Assembly: GCA_902799185.1 (NCBI GenBank)
Contig: CADBZO010000002.1
Location: 1-44,969, forward strand
Source of the DNA: an uncultured Bacteroidales bacterium
GTDB taxonomy: Bacteria; Bacteroidota; Bacteroidia; Bacteroidales; Paludibacteraceae
DNA: 44,969 nucleotides
Direction: 5' to 3'
In this document: piece by piece, positions 1-6,995 of the stretch
Numbering within the stretch: the stretch's first letter is position 1
How the letters are laid out: the number at the start of each line of letters is the position of its first letter
The notes under the pieces: generated by a model
Seen by the model: the letters and a program-made list of their open reading frames with translations, nothing else
What the model was told of the DNA's origin: nothing
The model's database searches: none
Translations under genes and position numbers: made by a program

Positions 1-181
1 CAACCGCTTCACGGCAGTCCGTGCCGCAGTGGCGACCCGTGCCACCAGCCTCGCCCACATGACCGCCGACCAGGAGGCCTTCGAGGCGCAGCGTTATGCC
101 GCTAACGGCAAACGCACCATGCGCGCCTATTTATGGAGTGTCTGCGGCGCGGAATATGACGCCGAGCACCCGCAGGGGTAA
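1..181 (+). CDS. C-terminal fragment of an unrecognised protein
   Basis: An open frame enters from the left edge (first full codon at base 2) and runs 59 codons to a TAA at 179-181. The fragment is rich in Ala and Arg, has one Cys near its end and finishes GAEYDAEHPQG. No family could be recognised and no motif is evident, so no function is proposed. It is called coding because the frame is open to the edge, its base composition matches neighbouring genes, and repeats characteristic of intergenic DNA in this genome begin directly after its stop. It converges on gapA. Confidence 0.55.
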   Translation, partial: NRFTAVRAAVATRATSLAHMTADQEAFEAQRYAANGKRTMRAYLWSVCGAEYDAEHPQG

Positions 182-186
182 GAACC

Positions 187-217
187 GACACCCCCCGACC
201 CCCTCTCAGAGGGGGAG
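187..217. repeat. GC-rich palindromic dispersed element, copy 1
   Basis: These 31 bases are identical to 4983-5013 inside prmC, and an inverted relative lies at 18292-18320 inside uvrD. The core CCCCTCTCAGAGGGG is a near-perfect palindrome. Here it sits just after a stop codon. Confidence 0.75.
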
Positions 218-233
218 GGGAGGATGTTAGACA

Positions 234-302
234 AAAGTAGAAAGACCGCTTCGCTCAAAGTAGAAAGCGAATTCTCAAATCTCAAATCTCAAATGTCAAA
301 TA
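234..302. repeat. AAAGTAGAAAGACCG element followed by TCTCAAA heptamers
   Basis: Bases 234-271 match 23086-23123 with two differences, and part of the element recurs at 19617-19636 in the opposite orientation. It carries two AAAGTAGAAAG blocks around a short CGCTTCG stretch. It is followed at about 272-302 by a 7-bp tandem array (TCTCAAA and variants). The 182-353 gap holds only these repeats and the gapA terminator. Confidence 0.7.
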
Positions 303-337
303 AAAAACCAGACGCCCATTGGACGTCTGGTTTGTTT
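301..337 (-). terminator. Rho-independent terminator of gapA
   Basis: A 10-bp stem AAACCAGACG (305-314) pairs with CGTCTGGTTT (324-333) and is followed on the minus strand by a T-rich tail. It lies 20 bases beyond the gapA stop codon. Confidence 0.85.
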
Positions 338-353
338 CGGATTTACACCCGGA

Positions 354-1421
354 TTAGTGGAGCTCAGCGAGGTACTTGATCGTACGTACCATCTGGCTGG
401 TGTAGCTGTTCTCGTTGTCGTACCAGCTAACTACCTGTACCTGATAGGTGTCCTCGTCGATCTTGGCTACCATGGTCTGGGTAGCGTCGAAGAGCGAACC
501 GAACTTCATACCGATTACATCGCTCGAAACGATCTCGTCCTCGGTGTAACCGAAGCTCTCGGTCTGAGCAGCCTTCATAGCGGCGTTGATACCCTCTTTG
601 GTGATGTCTTTGCCCTTAACGACAGCTACGAGGATCGTAGTCGAACCGGTCGGAGTCGGAACGCGCTGTGCGGAACCGATCAGCTTGCCGTTCAGCTCAG
701 GGATAACGAGACCGATAGCCTTGGCAGCACCGGTGCTGTTCGGAACGATGTTCTGTGCACCTGCACGGCTACGACGGAGGTCACCCTTACGCTGCGGGCC
801 GTCGAGGATCATCTGGTCGCCGGTGTATGCGTGGATGGTGCTCATGATACCGCTCTGGATCGGAGCGTATTTGTGCAGAGCTGCTGCCATCGGAGCGAGG
901 CAGTTGGTCGTACAAGAAGCGGCGGAGATAACGGTATCTGCCGGAGTCAGAGTCTTGTGGTTCACATTGTAAACGATGGTCGGGAGGTCGTTGCCTGCCG
1001 GAGCGGAGATAACCACTTTCTTGGCACCAGCCTCGATGTGAGCGGAAGCTTTAGCCTTGCTGGTGTAGAAACCGGTGCACTCCAGTACAACGTCGATACC
1101 CAGCTCGCCCCACGGCAGCTCAGCTGCGTTCGGCTTAGCGTAGATAGTGATCTCCTTGCCGTCAACCGTGATCGAACCCGGAGTAACAACAGTCTTGCCG
1201 TCCTCAGCGAGAACAGCGTCCTTGTAAGCAACCGTGTGCTTACCCTCGCCGAACTTACCTGCGAAACCACCCTGAGCGGTATCGTATTTGAGAAGGTGTG
1301 CCAACATTTTCGGGCTGGTCAAGTCGTTGATTGCAACAACCTCGTAACCCTCTGCCTCGAACATCTGACGGAACGCCAGACGACCAATACGGCCGAAGCC
1401 GTTAATAGCTACTTTTGTCAT
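354..1421 (-). CDS. gapA: Type I glyceraldehyde-3-phosphate dehydrogenase
   Basis: Cytoplasmic glycolytic enzyme that oxidatively phosphorylates glyceraldehyde-3-phosphate to 1,3-bisphosphoglycerate with NAD. The N-terminal Rossmann motif NGFGRIGR is at residues 7-14. The catalytic Cys170 sits in SAASCTTNC and the partner His197 in [10 protein letters not shown]. At 355 residues it is slightly longer than the usual 330-340, with the extra length around residues 55-85 ([15 protein letters not shown] and following). It has its own promoter upstream and a strong terminator downstream, so it is probably a single-gene transcript. The ATG at 1421 gives a leader of about 55 nt from the predicted promoter. 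Identification is secure. Confidence 0.98.
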   Translation of the reverse strand: MTKVAINGFGRIGRLAFRQMFEAEGYEVVAINDLTSPKMLAHLLKYDTAQGGFAGKFGEGKHTVAYKDAVLAEDGKTVVTPGSITVDGKEITIYAKPNAAELPWGELGIDVVLECTGFYTSKAKASAHIEAGAKKVVISAPAGNDLPTIVYNVNHKTLTPADTVISAASCTTNCLAPMAAALHKYAPIQSGIMSTIHAYTGDQMILDGPQRKGDLRRSRAGAQNIVPNSTGAAKAIGLVIPELNGKLIGSAQRVPTPTGSTTILVAVVKGKDITKEGINAAMKAAQTESFGYTEDEIVSSDVIGMKFGSLFDATQTMVAKIDEDTYQVQVVSWYDNENSYTSQMVRTIKYLAELH

Positions 1422-1483
1422 AATTGTGGATTAATTTAAGTTATTTGTGTAATATTGTTAACGCTTGTTTTATTTAGCGGCTG

Positions 1484-1514
1484 CAAATTTACTACTTTTT
1501 TTTCATATATGAAA
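1484..1514 (-). promoter_or_regulatory. Promoter of gapA
   Basis: On the minus strand a -7 element TAAATTTG (1484-1491) lies 20 bases from a weak -33 element TTT (1512-1514). The -33 is the only one in the window that departs from TTG; it is followed by the usual CATATATG. Confidence 0.7.
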
Positions 1515-1575
1515 ATAAATCGTACAAAAAAAATTATTTTGTTACGTTTATTTGCCAAAAATCTCAATTCTCCAA

Positions 1576-1995
1576 TCACTTTCTCCCGAAGTCGGCGGGT
1601 ATCTCCCCCCACGCCCGGGTGTCCCACTTGTAGATGGGTGTGGTCCAGGTGTTGTCATGAAGCCACATCTCCGCCTTGCGCACCATGAAGAACAGGTCCT
1701 GGTTCGAAGCGTTCCACTCGATCTTGGTCTTGCACCGTTTCTGGCGCACCCATGCGAGGGCGGTGACGGAATCGGTATAGATGACCCACGGGAGGTTGTA
1801 TTTCTTGATATATGCCAACCCTAATACCAGTGCCAGAAACTCACCGATATTATTCGTCCCCTGTACGAACGGTCCGCGATGAAAGACCTCCGTTCCGGTA
1901 TCGGCTATCACGCCGCGGAACTCCATGATACCCGGGTTGCCGCTGCATGCGGCGTCCACTGCCAAGGCCGGTAATATGGGAGAGGTGGTTAACAT
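1576..1995 (-). CDS. Ribonuclease H family protein
   Basis: Predicted endonuclease that cleaves the RNA strand of RNA:DNA hybrids. At 139 residues it is a single RNase H fold without the N-terminal hybrid-binding domain found in many RNase HI proteins of this phylum. Carboxylates fit the expected pattern: Asp14 in VDAACSGNPG, Glu52 in NNIGEFLAL, Asp75 in IYTDS and Asp135 in IPADFGRK. Its ATG overlaps the stop of the DUF2461 gene by 7 bases (ATGTTAA on the minus strand), so translation is probably coupled. It is the last gene of the rfbC-rfbD-tRNA-DUF2461 run. The exact substrate (HI-like or other) is not determinable. Confidence 0.88.
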   Translation of the reverse strand: MLTTSPILPALAVDAACSGNPGIMEFRGVIADTGTEVFHRGPFVQGTNNIGEFLALVLGLAYIKKYNLPWVIYTDSVTALAWVRQKRCKTKIEWNASNQDLFFMVRKAEMWLHDNTWTTPIYKWDTRAWGEIPADFGRK

Positions 1996-2699
1996 CTGCT
2001 CGGGAATTCGCCGTACTCCTCGAAGGTGTAGTTGAGAAAATCATTCATCGGTTTGGCGGCACGGGCGATATCCGTGATATGGTCGATGAAATCGGGAGAA
2101 ATGACCTCTTCGTCACTCAGCATGACGCTGACCGTGTAGGTCTTGTGTTTGAGCCATTCAGGGTGCTTGAAATCCGGGTCAAAACCTGCAGGCACTTTCT
2201 TCAGTTGCCCCCAATACGGGTCAAAATCCTGTGCGAAATATTTCTTCCATTGTTTTGTGCCCATGATCTGCTCTACTTCTTCATAGTTCGCTTCTATCTC
2301 CGTGCGGAGCGCCTGGAGCAGTTCTTTTCCCGGGTCCCAGATGCCGGCAGTGAACATACACTGGCCTGGCTGGATGTGTACGTAGTAGCCGCCGCGCATG
2401 GATTTCTTGCCCCAGGTCTTCGGCTGGCCGGGTACGCCGGTGGCGGGGAAACAACCGAACCACTCTTTGTACGGCCTTTTGTCCGCCGAGAAACGGATGT
2501 CGCGGTTGATACGCCAGATACAATCCTTGGGCTGAAGACCCTCCAAGGTCGGGTCAATCTTTGTTAGACGGGAGATATATTCCGTAGAAAAAGCTACAAA
2601 CCTGTCCCGGCATGCCTGATACCGTGCCCTGTTGGCGTCAAACCAGTCTTTGTTGTTGTTGACCGCCAGCTCTGCCAGAAATTCCAAGATCTCTTTCAT
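1989..2699 (-). CDS. DUF2461 family protein
   Basis: A 236-residue protein of the DUF2461 / TIGR02453 family, widespread in bacteria and of unknown biochemical role. Recognisable blocks are an N-terminal FLAELAVNNNKDWFDANR, a central WRINRDIRFSADKRPYKEWF, and MRGGYYVHIQPGQCMFTAG. There is no signal peptide or membrane segment, so it is probably cytosolic. The frame extends 36 bases further upstream, but those codons lie inside the tRNA-Arg gene; the ATG at 2699 (MKEILEFLAEL) is the sensible start and leaves 11 bases after the tRNA. It overlaps the RNase H gene downstream. Confidence 0.9.
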   Translation of the reverse strand: MKEILEFLAELAVNNNKDWFDANRARYQACRDRFVAFSTEYISRLTKIDPTLEGLQPKDCIWRINRDIRFSADKRPYKEWFGCFPATGVPGQPKTWGKKSMRGGYYVHIQPGQCMFTAGIWDPGKELLQALRTEIEANYEEVEQIMGTKQWKKYFAQDFDPYWGQLKKVPAGFDPDFKHPEWLKHKTYTVSVMLSDEEVISPDFIDHITDIARAAKPMNDFLNYTFEEYGEFPSRC

Positions 2700-2710
2700 T
2701 GTCTTGTGTG

Positions 2711-2782
2711 TAGTCCCTTTGGGAATCGAACCCAAATCTGAGCTTTAGGAGAGCCCTGTTCTATCCATTGAACTAAGAGACC
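2711..2782 (-). tRNA. tRNA-Arg (anticodon CCT)
   Basis: A 72-nt cloverleaf on the minus strand. The acceptor arm GGTCTCT pairs with AGGGACT (two G-U pairs), the anticodon loop is CTCCTAA giving CCT, and the T-arm contains GGTTCGATTCC. CCA is not encoded. It is squeezed between rfbD (stop 8 bases upstream) and the DUF2461 start (11 bases downstream), all on one strand, with no separate promoter visible. Confidence 0.93.
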
Positions 2783-2790
2783 GGAATGAT

Positions 2791-3654
2791 TTAACCCTTT
2801 AACACTTTAACGCACCTGCCTAACGCTTCATACCAGTGGGGTATCTCTACGCCGAAGGTCTTTTTGAACTTCGATTTGTCCAGCACGCTGTAGTGCGGAC
2901 GGGGTGTCTTGTACTGATATTCTTCCGATGAAATCGGGAAAACATGGCATCGGGTGATGCCGGCTAAATCATGGATGGCGATGGTGAAATCGTACCACGA
3001 GCAGACCCCTTCGTTGGTGAAATGATAGATACCCGGATGCCAGGAAGGGTTCTCTATCACGGTGAAGATGGCTTTTGCCAGATCCGCCGCATAAGTAGGC
3101 GTACCGATCTGGTCGAAGACAACCCCCAGTCTGTCCCGCTCGTTCCCGAGACGGATCATTGTCTTGACGAAGTTGTTGCCGAACGACGAATAGAGCCATG
3201 CGGTACGCAGGATGACAGCTTCCGGACAAGACGCCAGCAGGATTTTCTCCCCCTCGTATTTGGTGCGTCCATAGACCGTGCGCGGAGCTACCTGGTCACT
3301 CTCGCGGCAAGGCAGGTGCTCGTCGCCGGAGAAGACATAGTCGGTAGAGACATGGATGACGCGTATGCCCTGGTTGCCCAATACGCCCAGCGCCTCGGCG
3401 TTGATCTTCATCGCCGTAGCCTCGTCTTCCTCCGCCTTGTCCACGTTGGTATAGGCAGCGCAGTTGACAATCAGGTCAATCCGGTTCCGCTCCACGAATG
3501 CCGCGACCGCCGTCTTGTCGGTGATGTCCAGCGTCTCTACTCCTTCGCTCTCCACGATATCCGTGAAGAAATAGGTGTGCTTGGGATGACTCCCACTCGC
3601 CACCCGCATCTCATTGCCCAACTGGCCGTTACTGCCTGTTATTAATATATTCAT
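2791..3654 (-). CDS. rfbD: dTDP-4-dehydrorhamnose reductase
   Basis: Last enzyme of dTDP-L-rhamnose synthesis: NAD(P)H-dependent reduction of dTDP-4-dehydro-L-rhamnose, feeding surface polysaccharide. At 287 residues it has the family's normal length. The nucleotide-binding motif is TGSNGQLGNE at residues 6-15, the extended-SDR YxxxK pair is in VYGRTKYEGEK, and HVSTDYVFSG and TAWLYSSFGNNFV are typical blocks. It lies just downstream of rfbC, separated by a 7-bp repeat array. rfbA and rfbB, which make the substrate, are not in this window. Confidence 0.97.
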   Translation of the reverse strand: MNILITGSNGQLGNEMRVASGSHPKHTYFFTDIVESEGVETLDITDKTAVAAFVERNRIDLIVNCAAYTNVDKAEEDEATAMKINAEALGVLGNQGIRVIHVSTDYVFSGDEHLPCRESDQVAPRTVYGRTKYEGEKILLASCPEAVILRTAWLYSSFGNNFVKTMIRLGNERDRLGVVFDQIGTPTYAADLAKAIFTVIENPSWHPGIYHFTNEGVCSWYDFTIAIHDLAGITRCHVFPISSEEYQYKTPRPHYSVLDKSKFKKTFGVEIPHWYEALGRCVKVLKG

Positions 3655-3657
3655 AAA

Positions 3658-3700
3658 ATCTCAAATGTCAATTCTCAATTCTCAATTCTCAATTCTCAAA
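3658..3700. repeat. Heptamer array AATTCTC between rfbC and rfbD
   Basis: Tandem 7-bp units (TCAAATG, then about five AATTCTC units) fill the rfbC-rfbD gap and run into the 3' end of rfbC. The last two sense codons (Glu-Asn) and the TGA stop of rfbC lie within the array. Confidence 0.85.
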
Positions 3701-4243
3701 TGGAGAGACAAAGTCTCTCAACAACGGGTGTTTCTTGTCTTTGTCGCTCAGAATACGCAACTCTTCCGGCACCTGCCAGTCTATCGCCAGGTCGGGATCG
3801 CTCAGCAGAAGCCCTCCGTCCGCCTCGGGGTGGTAGAGGTTGTCGCATTTATAAGTGAAGATAGCCTGATTGCTCAGCACCGAGAAGCCGTGTGCAAACC
3901 CGCGGGGGATGAAGAACTGGCGTTTGTTCTCCTCGCTCAACTCGACGCTGTACCATTGTCCGAAAGTAGGGCTGTCCTTACGCAGATCGACCGCTACGTC
4001 CAGCACTCTGCCTACGGTGCAGCAGACCAGCTTCGCCTGGGTATAGGGCGGGCGCTGGAAATGCAAGCCGCGTACCACGCCGTAGGACGAGCAGGACTGG
4101 TTGTCCTGCACGAAAACGGCATCGATACCCGCCTCGCGGTAGCGTTGCTCATTGTATGTCTCTACGAAATAGCCGCGTGCGTCCTTAAAAACCTGCGGCT
4201 CGATAACCAGAAGTCCCTCAATGGGAGTTTTGATGATATTCAT
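3689..4243 (-). CDS. rfbC: dTDP-4-dehydrorhamnose 3,5-epimerase
   Basis: Epimerises dTDP-4-dehydro-6-deoxy-D-glucose at C3 and C5 to the L-rhamnose precursor used by RfbD. It has 184 residues, a single cupin domain of normal length. Family motifs are VRGLHFQRPPYTQAKL (catalytic His in GLHFQ), GRVLDVAVDLRKDSPTFGQW and IPRGFAHGFSVLS. The reading frame ends in a 7-bp repeat array that supplies the codons for the final Glu-Asn and the TGA, so the original C-terminus may have been replaced or trimmed. A promoter lies about 170 bases upstream, giving a long leader. Confidence 0.97.
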   Translation of the reverse strand: MNIIKTPIEGLLVIEPQVFKDARGYFVETYNEQRYREAGIDAVFVQDNQSCSSYGVVRGLHFQRPPYTQAKLVCCTVGRVLDVAVDLRKDSPTFGQWYSVELSEENKRQFFIPRGFAHGFSVLSNQAIFTYKCDNLYHPEADGGLLLSDPDLAIDWQVPEELRILSDKDKKHPLLRDFVSPFEN

Positions 4244-4263
4244 CGGATTATTTACAATATTAT

Positions 4264-4404
4264 ATAATTTACAATGTACAATTTACAATGTACAAAGGGC
4301 TTTGGAGTTTGGTACAATTTTTTTGAGATACGTACGGACTTCCCGGTTTGTACCAATGTCTTTAGGACGCTTTGTTCATTGTTAATTAATCATTGTTCAT
4401 TGAT
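4264..4404. repeat. Heptamer arrays and an inverted repeat in the rfbC leader
   Basis: Bases 4264-4298 are 7-bp units alternating TTACAAT and GTACAAT. Bases 4374-4404 are another 7-bp series built on TTCATTG and ATCATTG. Between them a perfect 9-bp inverted repeat, TTGGTACAA (4309-4317) with TTGTACCAA (4348-4356), could form a hairpin in the transcript. No gene is seen in 4244-4447. Confidence 0.7.
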
Positions 4405-4413
4405 TTGCGAGTG

Positions 4414-4444
4414 CAAAGGTACTACTTTTTTTTGACATATGCAA
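4414..4444 (-). promoter_or_regulatory. Promoter of the rfbC-rfbD run
   Basis: Minus strand: TTG (4442-4444) extended as TTGCATATG, 20 bases, TACCTTTG (4414-4421). It sits directly after the recX stop codon and faces rfbC. Confidence 0.85.
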
Positions 4445-4447
4445 GGA

Positions 4448-4879
4448 TTATTCGCAATTTTTTATCTCGTCATGCGTAAAACCCCGTTGGAGGAGGAAGC
4501 GGAGTCGTTTGTCCTCGGGGTCGGACATGCGGGAACGGATGAGTGCCCTGAGGTTGCGGAAATAGGCGGTTTCATCGATCATGTCGAGGGCGGAACGGAT
4601 ATCCCGGTCGGGAAGTTGCAGGGCTTGCAGTCCGGCGCGGATCTTGAGCCGTCCCCAGGACTGGTATTCCACCTTGTCATGCACGTAGGATTGACAAAAA
4701 CGGGCATCGTCCAGATAGCCGCCGGCATACAGATTTTCCTCGATGAAACCGGATAAATCAGCGGGTGCGCCCCACTCGTATAACTTCCGCCGGACATCAG
4801 CTGCGCAATGTTCCGCACGGGCACAGTAGCGCTCTGCCTTACTGAGCCATTCGGCCTTCGATAATTCGGTCTTTTCCAT
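4448..4879 (-). CDS. recX: Regulatory protein RecX
   Basis: Probable modulator of RecA filament activity in recombination and SOS induction. It has 143 residues of mainly helical three-helix repeats, as expected. Supporting blocks are KAERYCARAEHCAADVRRKL at the N-terminus, EENLYAGGYLDDARFCQSYV in the middle (the D-D-x-R-F core), and a C-terminal RFLLQRGFTHDEIKN. Its start at 4879 lies 41 bases inside the end of prmC, which argues for translational coupling in a prmC-recX operon. recA is not in the window. Confidence 0.9.
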   Translation of the reverse strand: MEKTELSKAEWLSKAERYCARAEHCAADVRRKLYEWGAPADLSGFIEENLYAGGYLDDARFCQSYVHDKVEYQSWGRLKIRAGLQALQLPDRDIRSALDMIDETAYFRNLRALIRSRMSDPEDKRLRFLLQRGFTHDEIKNCE

Positions 4880-5804
4880 AGATATCTTGGGTGATTCGGA
4901 TGTTCGTATAGCCGGCCTCCGCCATCATGGCAGCCACTTCGGCGGCGTAGGCCTCGTTGATCTCGAAGAAGAGGGAGAGGGGGACACCCCCCGACCCCCT
5001 CTCAGAGGGGGAGAAAGGGATTGGTGATGGGGAGAAGAGTTGCGCAATGCGGCGGTAGAAACGCAGGGGATCGGAGTCCGGGACAAAGAGGGCGGAGGCG
5101 GGCTCATAGTCCAGCACGTTCGGACGCATGTCTTTTTTCTCGCTTTCGCAGATATAGGGCGGGTTGGAGACAATTAAGTTGAAAGTTGAAAGTTGAGAGT
5201 TAATAGTTTCCTCGATTTCATCGGAGAAAATATCCGCTACCCGGAAATCCACATCCACGTGGTTGCGCAGTGCGTTCTCCCGCGCCACGGCGACGGCTTC
5301 CGGAGAGATGTCTATGCCGGTGACCTGCCACTCGGGACGGGCTTTCTTCAACGCAATAGCTATGCAGCCGGTGCCGGTACCGATATCCAGCACCCGGATG
5401 GGGGCATTGGAGAATTGAGAATTGAGAATTGAGAATTGAGAATTCTTATCTCGGCAAGGCCTCGAACGATCGGCTGAAGCCGTATGGAGATTTAAGATTT
5501 GTTCGACCAGTTCGGCGGTTTCGGGACGGGGGATGAGGGTGGCGGGAGTGACTTTGAGGTCCAGGCCATACCACACGGTATGACCGAAAATATACTGAAT
5601 CGGTTCGAAACGCAATAATCTGTCGATGATTTCTTGCGTATGTGCAAAATTTTTTGTATCTTTGCACCCGAATTGCAATTCCGTGCGGCAGAGACCGGTG
5701 ATTTCTTCGGCTATCCACCACGCCAGCGCAAGGGCTTCGTCGGCCGGATAAGCGGAAGCCAATTGGGATTTGATAGTTGATATTTGATAGTTGATATCTG
5801 ACAT
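4839..5804 (-). CDS. prmC: Release factor glutamine methyltransferase PrmC, with repeat-derived insertions
   Basis: Methylates the Gln of the GGQ motif in RF1 and RF2 using S-adenosylmethionine. The SAM-binding motif is VLDIGTGTGCIAIAL, and the catalytic NPPY is in LIVSNPPYI. Upstream, QYIFGHTVWYGLDLKV and LIPRPETAELVEQIL are characteristic. At 321 residues it is about 40 longer than usual. Four stretches coincide with dispersed repeats: DINYQISTIKSQL at the start, KNSQFSILNSQFSN before the SAM motif, INSQLSTFN just before NPPY, and SPSPIPFSPSERGSGGVP near the C-terminus. The frame stays open through all of them, so a functional protein is likely. The ATG at 5804 lies about 15 nt after the predicted transcription start. 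Confidence 0.95.
   Translation of the reverse strand: MSDINYQISTIKSQLASAYPADEALALAWWIAEEITGLCRTELQFGCKDTKNFAHTQEIIDRLLRFEPIQYIFGHTVWYGLDLKVTPATLIPRPETAELVEQILNLHTASADRSRPCRDKNSQFSILNSQFSNAPIRVLDIGTGTGCIAIALKKARPEWQVTGIDISPEAVAVARENALRNHVDVDFRVADIFSDEIEETINSQLSTFNLIVSNPPYICESEKKDMRPNVLDYEPASALFVPDSDPLRFYRRIAQLFSPSPIPFSPSERGSGGVPLSLFFEINEAYAAEVAAMMAEAGYTNIRITQDIYGKDRIIEGRMAQ
4979..5030. repeat. GC-rich palindromic element inside prmC
   Basis: Bases 4983-5013 are identical to 187-217. On the coding strand the element reads SPSERGSGGVP and is in frame. The core CCCCTCTGAGAGGGG is palindromic. Confidence 0.8.
5173..5206. repeat. Heptamer array AGTTGAA inside prmC
   Basis: Tandem 7-bp units AGTTGAA, AGTTGAA, AGTTGAG, AGTTAAT on the plus strand. 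On the coding strand they read INSQLSTFN, directly before the catalytic LIVSNPPY. Confidence 0.8.
5410..5445. repeat. Heptamer array AATTCTC inside prmC
   Basis: About five tandem copies of the 7-bp unit (GAGAATT on the plus strand). The coding strand reads NSQFSILNSQFS: seven codons per three units, stop-free in every frame in this orientation. Confidence 0.9.
5769..5799. repeat. Heptamer array at the 5' end of prmC
   Basis: Tandem 7-bp units GATAGTT/GATATTT on the plus strand, read on the coding strand as DINYQISTIK immediately after the start Met-Ser. Confidence 0.85.
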
Positions 5805-5825
5805 TCGGGATTTTTATTTCCGGTG

Positions 5826-5856
5826 CAAAGGTACAACTTTTTTTTGACATACGCAA
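5826..5856 (-). promoter_or_regulatory. Promoter of prmC-recX
   Basis: Minus strand: TTG (5854-5856) extended as TTGCGTATG, 20 bases, TACCTTTG (5826-5833), about 20 bases before the prmC ATG. No matching promoter for ribD was found in the same gap. Confidence 0.85.
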
Positions 5857-5863
5857 GAAAAAT

Positions 5864-6913
5864 ATGAATTACGAGAAATATATAGCGCGTTGTATCGAGC
5901 TTGCCCGCCGGGGCGAGTACTACGTAGCGCCGAACCCGATGGTAGGGGCGGTGCTGGTTCATGAGCAAAAGGACGGTGTACAAGATACAAGGGAAACCGT
6001 TGTGGCGGAGGGGTGGCACGAACGATACGGAGAGGGACATGCGGAAGTCAATTGTTTCCGTGCTGCCGAAAAGAATGTACGATATACCAAGGATTTTTAC
6101 AAGGATTGTACGCTGTTCGTCTCGCTGGAGCCGTGCAGCCACTACGGCAAGACACCCCCGTGTGCGAAACTGATCATTGAGAAAGGCGTGGGGCGCGTAG
6201 TGGTAGGTATGTCGGATCCGAATCCGTTGGTAGCGGGCAAGGGGGTACAGATGCTCCGTGATGCCGGTATCGAAGTGGTGGTAGGCGTGCTGGAGAAAGA
6301 ATGCCGTGAGCTGAACAAGCGTTTTCTCTGTCTCCATGAGAAAAAACGGCCGTATGTGATCCTGAAATGGGCGCAGACGGCAGACGGATTTGTTGATGTA
6401 CGAAGGGACAATGTACAACGTACAAAGGGAGAGCACCTGCAAGGCGCCCTGGCTATTTCTACACCTGCTACCAAAGCACTGGTACACAAGATGCGGGCGG
6501 AGAACATGGCCATCATGGTAGGTACGAGAACTGTGCTGCTGGACAACCCGCGGTTGCTGAACACCCATTGGGAAGGGCGTAACCCCGTCCGGGTGACGGT
6601 GGACCGGCACGGCGTGATACCGGCCGACGCACGGATTTTCTCCGATGAAACCGAGACAATCGTCTATCGGGAGCGCACCGACTGGCCGTTTATCCTCTCG
6701 GATCTGGCGGAGAGGGGAATCCACTCGATCCTGGTGGAAGGAGGGCCCACCTTGTTAAACCATATCTTAGAGACCGGTATCTGGGACGAGATACACGTGG
6801 AGGTGGCGCCGGAACTGACCATCACAGAAGGCGTAGCGGCACCCTCCGTGGCGTTGCCGGAGGAGTACGAGAGCGTGGACGGACACCGGTTATACACGCT
6901 TTATCACGGGTAG
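5864..6913 (+). CDS. ribD: Bifunctional riboflavin biosynthesis deaminase/reductase RibD
   Basis: Catalyses two riboflavin pathway steps: deamination of the pyrimidine intermediate from GTP, then NADPH reduction of its ribosyl side chain. The N-terminal deaminase domain has the zinc ligands in HAEVNCF and in LEPCSHYGKTPPC. The C-terminal reductase domain begins near RPYVILKWAQTADG and contains GIHSILVEGGPTLLN. At 349 residues it has normal length. A short repeat-like stretch reading RRDNVQRTKGEHL lies in a loop just after the start of the reductase domain. It is divergent from prmC; no FMN riboswitch was seen upstream. Confidence 0.96.
   Translation: MNYEKYIARCIELARRGEYYVAPNPMVGAVLVHEQKDGVQDTRETVVAEGWHERYGEGHAEVNCFRAAEKNVRYTKDFYKDCTLFVSLEPCSHYGKTPPCAKLIIEKGVGRVVVGMSDPNPLVAGKGVQMLRDAGIEVVVGVLEKECRELNKRFLCLHEKKRPYVILKWAQTADGFVDVRRDNVQRTKGEHLQGALAISTPATKALVHKMRAENMAIMVGTRTVLLDNPRLLNTHWEGRNPVRVTVDRHGVIPADARIFSDETETIVYRERTDWPFILSDLAERGIHSILVEGGPTLLNHILETGIWDEIHVEVAPELTITEGVAAPSVALPEEYESVDGHRLYTLYHG
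6398..6430. repeat. Heptamer-type repeat inside ribD
   Basis: A GTACGAA-GGGACAA-TGTACAA-CGTACAA-style series with 7-bp period, related to the GTACAAT arrays at 4264-4298. It codes for a loop between the two RibD domains. Confidence 0.6.
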
Positions 6914-6939
6914 CCAACCGTAATTTCCGGGAAATTTAT

Positions 6940-6970
6940 TTGCGTATGTCAATTTTTTTGAGTAACTTTG
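6940..6970 (+). promoter_or_regulatory. Promoter of the DUF2130-led gene run
   Basis: TTG (6940-6942) extended as TTGCGTATG, 20 bases, TAACTTTG (6963-6970), 25 bases before the ATG of the DUF2130 gene. Confidence 0.85.
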
Positions 6971-6995
6971 CACCCGCAAATGGAAACAAACAGGT

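Noticed and set aside
357-1439. A 360-codon open frame antisense to gapA
   Set aside because: Shadow of gapA; no recognisable protein features.
2700-2735. An upstream start of the DUF2461 gene at 2735
   Set aside because: Those codons are inside the tRNA-Arg gene; the ATG at 2699 is used.
4839-5804. PrmC as a pseudogene because of its foreign-looking segments
   Set aside because: The frame is intact, the catalytic and SAM motifs are complete, and the promoter is good.
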